A stretch of DNA of 64,000 bases from JAPWJZ01 sp964575605 (GTDB taxonomy: Bacteria; Pseudomonadota; Alphaproteobacteria; Micavibrionales; UBA2020). The translations under genes and the position numbers were made by a program. Within the stretch, counting starts at the first letter, position 1. Each line of letters opens with the position of its first letter. This document shows positions 43,218 to 50,574 of this stretch, piece by piece. The DNA lies in the NCBI GenBank assembly GCA_964575605.1, contig CAZNRN010000015.1, forward strand, positions 16,857-80,856, read 5' to 3'. The notes beneath the pieces are model-generated. The model had not been told where the DNA came from. It saw only the letters and a program-made list of their open reading frames with translations, and made no database searches.

Positions 43218-43967
43218 ATGACCTCCCTCGTCATCCCGAAAGTCATCGGCCACCGCGGCGCGAAGGCTTATGCGCCGGAAAATACTCTGTCCTCCATCCA
43301 TGCTGCTGCCGACCTCGGCTGTGAATGGGTTGAAGTCGACGTGAAGCTGACCAAGGACAGCGAAGCCATCATTTTCCATGACGAAGAACTGGAGCGCTGC
43401 ACGGGCGCGCAAGGTCTGGTGAAGGATTTCACACTGAAGGAGCTGAAAGAGCTGGACGCCGGTTCATGGTACGGCGAAAGTTTTATCAACGAACGCATCC
43501 CGACCTTGGAAGAACTGCTGAACACGGTGCTGGAGCGCGGCATGAACGTGAACCTTGAAATCAAGCCATGCCCGGGGCGCGAGGTGGAGACGGCCGAAGT
43601 GATGCTGGATATCGCAACACGCATCTGGCCGGACGACCAGCCACCGCCGCTGGTGTCGAGCTTCCAGCACGTCAGCCTCGAAACCGCGCTTGAAATGATG
43701 CCCGACTGGCCGCGCGGTTTCTTGATGGACGAGCATATCGACAACTGGAAAGAATTCATGGAGCACCTCGAGGCAGCGACGCTGAACATCAACGGCAATA
43801 CGGTCACCGAGGATATGATCGACGAGTATATCGAGCTGCAAAAGCCCATCCTCGCCTATACCATCAACGACCCGATGAAGGCGCAGGCGCTGGTGCGCCT
43901 TGGAGTCGACAGTTTCTTCTCGGACAGCCCCGATGTCATCATGGAAGCGGTGCAGCCGAAGCACTGA
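43218..43967 (+). CDS. Glycerophosphodiester phosphodiesterase
   Basis: This cytosolic enzyme hydrolyses glycerophosphodiesters to glycerol-3-phosphate and an alcohol. The GDPD signature is clear: VIGHRGAKAYAPENTLSSIHAA, with catalytic His and Glu, WVEVDVKLTKDSEAIIFHDEELERC, with metal-binding Glu/Asp and the second catalytic His, and LEIKPCPGRE further on. The C-terminal ILAYTINDPMKAQALVRLGVDSFFSDSPDVI is also typical. The 249-residue length and absence of a signal peptide point to a UgpQ-like form. GGAG precedes the ATG. Confidence 0.95.
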   Translation: MTSLVIPKVIGHRGAKAYAPENTLSSIHAAADLGCEWVEVDVKLTKDSEAIIFHDEELERCTGAQGLVKDFTLKELKELDAGSWYGESFINERIPTLEELLNTVLERGMNVNLEIKPCPGREVETAEVMLDIATRIWPDDQPPPLVSSFQHVSLETALEMMPDWPRGFLMDEHIDNWKEFMEHLEAATLNINGNTVTEDMIDEYIELQKPILAYTINDPMKAQALVRLGVDSFFSDSPDVIMEAVQPKH

Positions 43968-43973
43968 GGCGGT

Positions 43974-44213
43974 TTAGGGTTTGGGATATTTCTTCCTGAA
44001 CGCCGACTGGTCGACCGGATAACCGGTCTCGTCGGCGATTTCGGCAATCACCTGTGCGGCCACCGAAAACGGCGCGGAAAGCACAAGCTTGCCGTGGCCG
44101 GTTAAAACGGAGAACGCGGTTGCGGCGTCGAGGTCGCGTTCGGAACTATCGGCCAGCTTACGGCCCAGCCCCGCGCAGTTTTCCCAAGTTTTTTGCAAGA
44201 CGCCCTTTTTCAT
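43974..44213 (-). CDS. Small hypothetical protein
   Basis: The 79-residue product has no signal peptide or membrane segment; it is mainly helical by composition (RDLDAATAFSVLTGHGKLVL, FSVAAQVIAEIADETGYPV). It converges on the phosphodiesterase gene with a 6-bp gap. No family recognised. Confidence 0.6.
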   Translation of the reverse strand: MKKGVLQKTWENCAGLGRKLADSSERDLDAATAFSVLTGHGKLVLSAPFSVAAQVIAEIADETGYPVDQSAFRKKYPKP

Positions 44214-44294
44214 GCCCCCACTATACGAAACAGGGATGAAAAAAAGGTTAACCGTAAAAATTCATCGGTTTATCAGTAGAAATGAGCCAAAGAA

Positions 44295-44738
44295 CTATAC
44301 AACGCGGAAGTAGGAAAATACGGAGTCACCTATTATATCCAAGCCGCGACTTTCAACGAGGCATGAATTTTTAGGATCAATTCTTCCAAAACCTTGTCCC
44401 ATGTAACCAAAATACACTGTTTTCTTTGAACCAACGAACGTTTTTAAATACTGCAGTGCTGCTATATGTGTTTCCTTTTTTCCCCCGTAAGCCTTTTCAG
44501 TCCAAAAAAGCGGCCACGGGGCTCCATCCAGCCTGGCATATGTTCCATGCACCTCAAATCGCTTACACCCACGAGTAACATCCTCGTTTTGCTTAATGGG
44601 TGAAACAACTAAAATGTAATCTGTTTCGGATAAAATTTGCAGTTCCAAAACATGAACGGCGCTTGCATTTCCGCCAGCAAATCCAGCGGCGGACCATAAT
44701 ATAACTAAAAAAGGAAAAACAGGGAAATTTTTGCACAA
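44295..44738 (-). CDS. Secreted hypothetical protein of AT-richer composition
   Basis: The 147-residue product has a hydrophobic leader (FPVFPFLVILWSAAGFAGG) likely to act as a signal peptide, then a domain with two cysteines (RGCKRFEVHG, KNSCLVES) that could form a disulfide. No family is recognised. Its DNA is noticeably more AT-rich and uses more A/T-ending codons than neighbouring genes, which suggests recent acquisition. It lies 22 bp downstream of the coiled-coil membrane protein gene on the same strand. Confidence 0.7.
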   Translation of the reverse strand: MCKNFPVFPFLVILWSAAGFAGGNASAVHVLELQILSETDYILVVSPIKQNEDVTRGCKRFEVHGTYARLDGAPWPLFWTEKAYGGKKETHIAALQYLKTFVGSKKTVYFGYMGQGFGRIDPKNSCLVESRGLDIIGDSVFSYFRVV

Positions 44739-44760
44739 AATTTCATGATTGTCCGGTCAA

Positions 44761-45486
44761 TCATGGATAATCGCAGCTGTCGCCGGTCACGCTAATGAAC
44801 GAGCGTTCGCCCGCAGCGACCGTGAAACGGTATTCCTTGTTGCCCACAACCAACGAGTTCTGGATGGGCAGCAGGCCTTCTTTGACCGTCTGTTTGCCGC
44901 CGATTTCGGTGAATACGACTTTCACGGGCTTGCCGGGATCATACCAGGCTTCTTTCTGGCCGGAGGCGTTGACGGAGGGCTGTCCCTCGCCCGCAATCGT
45001 CACGACGCCGTTGCCAAACAGCACCGCGCCCTGCGGGCCGCTATAGACGGGTGTGCGCACAACGAAGCGCTTCACCACAGGTTCCGCACAGTTGCGCGGC
45101 GGACGGGCGCTTTCGATGGCAAAGGCGAGTCGTTCAACCTTGATGCCCGCATCCAGCTGCTTCTTCACAAGGTCGGTCAGGCGCTTGAAATCGCCCTGCG
45201 GCACTTCTTTCTTGAACTGGTCGTCAAGCTGCTTGTAACGTGTGTTGGTAGAAGACACCTCTGCACGCAGCTCGGTAATCACCTGCTCCAGCCCCGCGCG
45301 CTCTGAACGCAGCTTCATGGCGTCCTGCTTATATGCGGCCTCCGACGACAGCACGTGTTCCGCGCCCCACCAGTACGACAGGCCGGCGACGGTCATCAGC
45401 AGCACCAGGACCATGATAAACTTGTTGCGGCGCGCCGCTTGCTGGCGGCGGTACCTGCGGCCTGAATCATACATGCCGAAATTCAT
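44761..45486 (-). CDS. Single-pass membrane protein with coiled coil
   Basis: The 241-residue product has a basic cytosolic N-terminus (GRRYRRQQAARRNK), one transmembrane helix (FIMVLVLLMTVAGLSYWW, about residues 24-41), a coiled-coil segment (about residues 50-95) and a C-terminal beta-rich periplasmic domain with two cysteines (PRNCAEPV and SCDYP). The layout resembles envelope scaffold proteins. It begins 10 bp after lptD on the same strand, where surA- or pdxA-like genes are common in other alphaproteobacteria, so a role near the LPS transport machinery is possible but unproven. Confidence 0.75.
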   Translation of the reverse strand: MNFGMYDSGRRYRRQQAARRNKFIMVLVLLMTVAGLSYWWGAEHVLSSEAAYKQDAMKLRSERAGLEQVITELRAEVSSTNTRYKQLDDQFKKEVPQGDFKRLTDLVKKQLDAGIKVERLAFAIESARPPRNCAEPVVKRFVVRTPVYSGPQGAVLFGNGVVTIAGEGQPSVNASGQKEAWYDPGKPVKVVFTEIGGKQTVKEGLLPIQNSLVVGNKEYRFTVAAGERSFISVTGDSCDYP

Positions 45487-45495
45487 GCCAACCTC

Positions 45496-47733
45496 CTAAC
45501 CGTCATCATTGCCGGGTGACAATTCGATCTCGCCCGCGTTGAAATCGCCGATGTTCTTGAAGCCGACGCGCAGCATCAGGACCGTACCGCTGTCGCCCGA
45601 GGCCTCGCTCATCAGGTTGCGCGCGGCCTGCGCCGAGAACGAGAAGCATTCGTTGGCGAAATTGAAGCCGAACTGTGCCTTGCGCAGGCCCGGCTCCTCA
45701 CCCATATCAACCAGCGTTTCGCCGTTCAGCCACCATTGCTTGTCGAGGTTATAGCGACCATCCATCAGGATCTGCTGGCGGGATTCATTGAATCCGGTGC
45801 CCGCAATTTTATCGATATAAATGTAATGCGTGCCCAGGCTGACCTTGTCGTTCGCGGCCAGCGCCTGCAACTCGTGTCGGCGGATGCCGAGGTTGTCGGT
45901 ATCGATCTGGAAGCGGTAATCGCCCGAAAGGTACTTCGACAGGCTGACGTTCAACTGGCCCACGATATCCGACGCGTTGTCTTCGAGGCCTGAACCAGCG
46001 GGAAACACAAGGTCATCATCAAAGCGGTAACTCTGCCCCACATAAAGCTTGGCATAGCGGCCGTTATCGCCATAGGCGCCGAGGCGCATGCCGTAATTGA
46101 GGCGCGCGCCATCTTCCTGCCGGTCGATGCCGGGGAAGCGCGAATTGCTGAAAAGGTTGTTGGTGTCGAATTCGGTGTCGATGCTGTCCTCGTTCGGGAT
46201 GTCCGTGTCGTTCTCATCGATGTGCGGGCTGATGCTGGCGCCGACGATGGGTTCCACTACGACCTGCGACTTGGCCAGTCGCTTCACCAGTGGATAGCTG
46301 GCCGTCAGGCTGGCAATGCCCATGCCGCGCACGGCGCTTGTATCGTCGTCGAGCAAGGGGTTCAGTAAAGCTGCTGTGCTGTCCTGCACAGCGTAATAAT
46401 CCGCGCGGCCCTGGATGCTGGCCGTGGTCGCAAGGCCAACGGGGAAGATATCTCGGCGCTCCCAGCCGAGGTCGAAGGACGAACGCTGCACGTCCTGTCC
46501 GAGGCTGCCTTCGCGCCTGACGCCCATCGCGCCCGCGCCCAGTTCCCACCTGCCACCCAGCAGCGCGCCGGGCGCACCCAGCATGCGGTGCTCTATCCAC
46601 GGCAGGATATCCGGCTGGTCGGGGCGGTTGCCGAGGCGCACGTCCTGAAAGTTAAGCGCCGAAATGCGCGTGTAATCACGGCCCGCAAGGCGCTCGGCAA
46701 AGGCCTCGCTCTCCAGCACGTTTTCTTTCGAGATATCGTAGAGGCGCAGGTATTCCTTGTCAGACGCGCGCTCGACGTCGAAGCCCGCGCGCCACTTGCT
46801 GTCAAGGTCGAAGCGGCCGTTGGCGAAAACATGCCCGCGGTTGCGGCCCTCGTCGATTGTGCCGTCATCTTCGGTGCGGTCGGAATGCGCGCCGCTGGCT
46901 TCGATTTCGATGCGGCCTTTTTCGAAGCGCTGGCGCCATTCGCCCTGCACCAGCACGCCGGCCTCGGTTGTCGGACGGATGCGCAGCGTCGCGTCCTTGT
47001 CGGGCGAGATACCGCCGAAGTAATAGCCGCCCTCGACAAACGTGCCCATATCGCTGTCAAACCCGTAATTGGGGCGCAAGAAGCCGCTCTTGCGCTTCAC
47101 GGAAGGGTCGGCATGCGAGAAGATGGGCGACCATGCCAGAGGCACGCCCGCGAATTCGAGGCGCGCGTTTTTATAATCGATACTCTTGGTTTCCTCGTTA
47201 TGCACGACCTTGTCGGCCTTTATCTGCCAGAGCGGCTTGGGATCGGTTTCGCAGACCTTGCAGGGCGTATAGCTGGCGTCGGTCATCGTCGTTTTCACGC
47301 CGTTCTCGCGCCTTGCCTCCGTCGCGGTGAAACGCGAACCGTCTGCCAGCAGCGACAGCAGGCTGTGGATGAAGCCGTCCTTCATATCCTTGCTGAGCGT
47401 CACATATTCGGCGAAGCTGACGTTGCCGTATTCGTCGAGCAGAGAGATATTGCCGATAGCCTCTACAGTGTCGGTATCAAGGTGATAAACCATCTTGTCC
47501 GCGCGCAGGATGCGGTCACCCTGTATCAGCTCGACGTCGCCAATGGCGGTGACGGTCTGTTTCTCGTCGTCATGCGACAATTGTTTGGACTGGAAATTGA
47601 CGGGCTTGCTGGACATCGAGGGCTCGGCAAAAACGGGCGTCACAGTCAGTAGCAACACCGCTGCCGGCACGATGATCCGCGCGGCAATTTTCCGGCACAA
47701 CGATTGAATGTTCAGTAGCGACACGTCAGGCAT
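45496..47733 (-). CDS. lptD: LPS-assembly outer membrane protein LptD
   Basis: LptD is the outer membrane beta-barrel that inserts lipopolysaccharide into the outer leaflet. The 745-residue product has a signal peptide (about residues 18-36), an N-terminal OstA/LptA-like domain (VTAIGDVELIQGDRILRADKMVYHLDTDTVEA), a Cys pair (YTPCKVCETDPKPLW, typical of alphaproteobacterial LptD) and a long beta-barrel C-terminus. A third Cys near the end (FANECFSFS) could pair for the disulfide that positions the barrel. Its presence shows an LPS-bearing Gram-negative envelope. Confidence 0.93.
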   Translation of the reverse strand: MPDVSLLNIQSLCRKIAARIIVPAAVLLLTVTPVFAEPSMSSKPVNFQSKQLSHDDEKQTVTAIGDVELIQGDRILRADKMVYHLDTDTVEAIGNISLLDEYGNVSFAEYVTLSKDMKDGFIHSLLSLLADGSRFTATEARRENGVKTTMTDASYTPCKVCETDPKPLWQIKADKVVHNEETKSIDYKNARLEFAGVPLAWSPIFSHADPSVKRKSGFLRPNYGFDSDMGTFVEGGYYFGGISPDKDATLRIRPTTEAGVLVQGEWRQRFEKGRIEIEASGAHSDRTEDDGTIDEGRNRGHVFANGRFDLDSKWRAGFDVERASDKEYLRLYDISKENVLESEAFAERLAGRDYTRISALNFQDVRLGNRPDQPDILPWIEHRMLGAPGALLGGRWELGAGAMGVRREGSLGQDVQRSSFDLGWERRDIFPVGLATTASIQGRADYYAVQDSTAALLNPLLDDDTSAVRGMGIASLTASYPLVKRLAKSQVVVEPIVGASISPHIDENDTDIPNEDSIDTEFDTNNLFSNSRFPGIDRQEDGARLNYGMRLGAYGDNGRYAKLYVGQSYRFDDDLVFPAGSGLEDNASDIVGQLNVSLSKYLSGDYRFQIDTDNLGIRRHELQALAANDKVSLGTHYIYIDKIAGTGFNESRQQILMDGRYNLDKQWWLNGETLVDMGEEPGLRKAQFGFNFANECFSFSAQAARNLMSEASGDSGTVLMLRVGFKNIGDFNAGEIELSPGNDDG

Positions 47734-47817
47734 TCCGGCTATGTCAGATAAGACCCCGTTCCAAGCTGCTATTTTCCTGAAAAATCAGGTAGATGTCAAG
47801 AAAACGCGACCGAAAAA

Positions 47818-49125
47818 CTATTTCCGGAGGAAAGACGGCACGTCATCGCCGAAGCCGCCGTCGTTCTTGTCGCTGTCAACTTCGATATTGTCGACGTGGC
47901 GGTGGCGGTGGTTCTGTTTTTCGTGGCGGTTGTGGTGGCGTTCTTTCTGGCGCACCGCGGGTGCGGGACGTTCTTTTTCGGGCGGCGGCGGAGGCGCCTT
48001 CGGCAGGCCGGTCAGCTCCAGCACGTCGATCTTTTTATTGATCAGTTTTTCGATAAGGCGCAGCGCCTTTTCATCCATCGGCGTGCAGAACATAAAGGCA
48101 CGCCCCTTGTTGCCCGCGCGGCCGGTGCGGCCGATGCGGTGAACGTAATCTTCGGGGTGGAAAGGTACGTCCCAGTTGAAGACATGCGACATCGCCTGCA
48201 CGTCAAGCCCGCGCGCCGCAACGTCGGAGCATACGAGAATCTGGCTGGTGCCCGCCTTGAATTCATTCAGCGCCTCGGTACGCTCGGACTGTTCCATGTC
48301 GCCATGGAGCGCGGCGGCCTTGATGCCCTTCGACTTCATGAAGCGGCGCACTTCCTCGATATCGCGTTTCCTGTTACAGAAGACGAAGGCGTTCTTCGGC
48401 TGCTCTTGCTGGAAAAGCGTATAGAAGGCGTTCTGTTTCTGCTTGTGATGCCCCAGATGCACCACAAAAGCCTCGACATTCGCACTGGTCGACGACGGCG
48501 GCGCGACGGTGATGGTTTTGGGGTTGGAGAGGAATTTATCCGCAAGGCGCTTGATTTCCGGCGGCATGGTGGCCGAAAAGAACAGCGTCTGGCGCACAGG
48601 CGGCAGTAGCGCCACGATTTTTTCGAGGTCGGGGATGAAGCCCATATCCATCATGCGGTCGGCTTCGTCAATCACCAGGATTTTGATGTCGGCGAGAAGG
48701 ATTTTGCCGCGGCCGAAGAGGTCGAGCAGACGCCCGGGCGTCGCGATCAGCACGTCCACGCCCTTGTCGAGGCGCGAGATCTGTTCGTCCATCGAGGTGC
48801 CGCCGACGATCAGCGCCTGCGTCAGCGGATGGTACTTGCCGTACTTGTCGAAGTTCTCGGCTGTCTGCATCGCCAGTTCGCGCGTGGGCGAGAGAATGAG
48901 GGAGCGCGGCATGCGCGCCTTGGCGCGGCCGCCGGCCAGCGCGTCGATCATCGGGATGGTGAAGGCACCGGTTTTGCCGGTGCCGGTCTGGGCGAGACCC
49001 AGCACGTCGCGGCACATCTGGATGGCGGGGATGGCTTGTTCCTGGATGGGCGTGGGGTTCTTGTACCCTGCTTCTTCAACCGCCTTGAGAACCGCTTCGC
49101 TGAGACCGAGCTCTTTAAATTCCAT
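47818..49125 (-). CDS. DEAD-box RNA helicase (RhlE-type)
   Basis: A cytosolic ATP-dependent RNA helicase. Visible motifs in order: Q motif (GYKNPTPIQEQAIP), motif I AQTGTGKTGAF, Ia PTRELAMQ, GG, Ib TPGRLLDL, II DEADRMMDMGF, III SATMP, IV/V in the C-terminal domain, and VI HRIGRTGRAG. The DMGF and long basic His/Arg-rich tail (about residues 385-435) match the RhlE group, involved in ribosome assembly or RNA decay. The ATG at 49125 begins the normal MEFKELGLSEAVLKAVEEAGY opening. It lies 84 bp upstream of lptD on the same strand. Confidence 0.94.
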   Translation of the reverse strand: MEFKELGLSEAVLKAVEEAGYKNPTPIQEQAIPAIQMCRDVLGLAQTGTGKTGAFTIPMIDALAGGRAKARMPRSLILSPTRELAMQTAENFDKYGKYHPLTQALIVGGTSMDEQISRLDKGVDVLIATPGRLLDLFGRGKILLADIKILVIDEADRMMDMGFIPDLEKIVALLPPVRQTLFFSATMPPEIKRLADKFLSNPKTITVAPPSSTSANVEAFVVHLGHHKQKQNAFYTLFQQEQPKNAFVFCNRKRDIEEVRRFMKSKGIKAAALHGDMEQSERTEALNEFKAGTSQILVCSDVAARGLDVQAMSHVFNWDVPFHPEDYVHRIGRTGRAGNKGRAFMFCTPMDEKALRLIEKLINKKIDVLELTGLPKAPPPPPEKERPAPAVRQKERHHNRHEKQNHRHRHVDNIEVDSDKNDGGFGDDVPSFLRK

Positions 49126-49251
49126 AATCTTGCTTTTCGTCGCCTATTTGCCGTATTTTTCGTATGTATGAGGCCCTGAATATATTGCTCATACGCTGGT
49201 TTATATGTAGTTTACAAGCGTTATTTCATATTTATATACGAGGAGCCTTCC

Positions 49252-50295
49252 ATGGCAAAGCCCCAACAGCAGGTGACCACGGCTACGTCTGCGCCTGTGT
49301 CAAATCTGCCGATGAAACTGCCAGTCGCGGCCAATAAAGGCCACGGACATGCCCGCAACCCCGGCACCGCCCTCAACATCGATTGGCTCGAGGGGCTGAA
49401 CGTTAACTTTTCCGCCGTCGAGCGCCGCACTTCTACCCTGCTCGGCCGCCGCACGGTCAAGAAACAGTGGCAGGCTGCCTGGTTGCTGAAGGCCGTTGCC
49501 TGCATGGACCTCACCACCCTGTCGGGCGACGACACCCCCGGCCGCGTGAAACGCCTCTGCGCCAAGGCGCGCAAGCCCTTCCGCGACGATATCGTCGAAG
49601 GCCTGCGTATCCAGGACCTGAACCTCACCACCGGGGCGGTCTGCGTGTACCACGAAATGGTGCCAACCGCTGTTAAGGAACTGCAGGGCACGAATATCCC
49701 TGTCGCAGCTGTGGCCGCCGGCTTCCCGCACGGCCTCTCGCCGCTGAAACAGCGCCTCGAAGAAATCCGCGCTTCGGTCGCGGAAGGCGCGAAGGAAATC
49801 GACATCGTCATCACCCGCGGCCATGTGCTGACCGGCAACTGGGAAGCGCTTTACGACGAAGTCAAGCAGATGCGCGAAGCCTGCGGCGATGCGCACCTGA
49901 AATCCATCCTAGCGACGGGCGAGCTGGCCACAATGCGCAACGTGGCCAAGGCCTCGATGGTCGCGATGATGGCGGGTTCAGACTTCATCAAGACCTCGAC
50001 CGGCAAGGAAGCCGTCAATGCCAACCTGAACGTGACGATGGTCATGATCCGCATGATCCGCGAATTCGAGGAACAGACGGGTTACAAAATCGGCTACAAG
50101 CCCGCAGGCGGCATCGCCCATGCCAAAGACGTCATGAATTACCAGTTCATCATGAAGGAAGAGCTGGGCAATGAATGGCTGCAGCCCGACCTCTTCCGCG
50201 TCGGCGCGTCTTCCCTGCTGGCCGACATCGAGCGCCAGCTGGAGCACTTCCTCACCGGCCGCTATTCGGCCAACAACCGCCACCCCGTAGGTTAA
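49252..50295 (+). CDS. deoC: Deoxyribose-phosphate aldolase
   Basis: DeoC cleaves 2-deoxyribose-5-phosphate to glyceraldehyde-3-phosphate and acetaldehyde in nucleoside catabolism. The Schiff-base lysine is Lys247 in SDFIKTSTGK; the second conserved lysine is in IGYKPAGGI (near residue 282). The aldolase barrel is preceded by about 75 residues of extra sequence, as in the longer DeoC form (347 residues) found in many proteobacteria. The tandem aldehyde dehydrogenase gene 280 bp downstream would dispose of the acetaldehyde, a known pairing. GAGGAG lies 8-13 bases upstream of the start. Confidence 0.95.
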   Translation: MAKPQQQVTTATSAPVSNLPMKLPVAANKGHGHARNPGTALNIDWLEGLNVNFSAVERRTSTLLGRRTVKKQWQAAWLLKAVACMDLTTLSGDDTPGRVKRLCAKARKPFRDDIVEGLRIQDLNLTTGAVCVYHEMVPTAVKELQGTNIPVAAVAAGFPHGLSPLKQRLEEIRASVAEGAKEIDIVITRGHVLTGNWEALYDEVKQMREACGDAHLKSILATGELATMRNVAKASMVAMMAGSDFIKTSTGKEAVNANLNVTMVMIRMIREFEEQTGYKIGYKPAGGIAHAKDVMNYQFIMKEELGNEWLQPDLFRVGASSLLADIERQLEHFLTGRYSANNRHPVG

Positions 50296-50300
50296 CCGCC

Positions 50301-50573
50301 ATGCAGCCCAAAGACGATTTCAACGCCAAAAGGCGCATGAACGAAGTTCGCAGGATATTGGGCGATGATTTCGCCGCAGCCTCCCGTACGCCAGAGGAGC
50401 AGGAGGAGATGCGCCAGCTTCTTGATAAGATGAAGAAAGCCCGTGAGGCCGACCCGAACTGGGAAAAAGCCCTGAAGAAAGTAGCAGAAGCCGAAGCCAG
50501 ATACGGCAAGGATGACCCCGCCGAAGGCAAAGTTTTCATCGAAAAAGTTCAAGCCCCCAAGAGGAGCAAATAA
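50301..50573 (+). CDS. Small charged hypothetical protein between deoC and the aldehyde dehydrogenase gene
   Basis: The 90-residue product is highly charged and helical (TPEEQEEMRQLLDKMKKAREADPNWEKALKKVAEAEARYG) without signal or membrane segments. ATG 50301 lies 5 bp after deoC and the stop is one base before the next start, so it is in the same operon. I do not recognise the family. It might stabilise or modulate the aldehyde dehydrogenase, but that is speculation. Confidence 0.65.
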   Translation: MQPKDDFNAKRRMNEVRRILGDDFAAASRTPEEQEEMRQLLDKMKKAREADPNWEKALKKVAEAEARYGKDDPAEGKVFIEKVQAPKRSK

Positions 50574-50574
50574 T

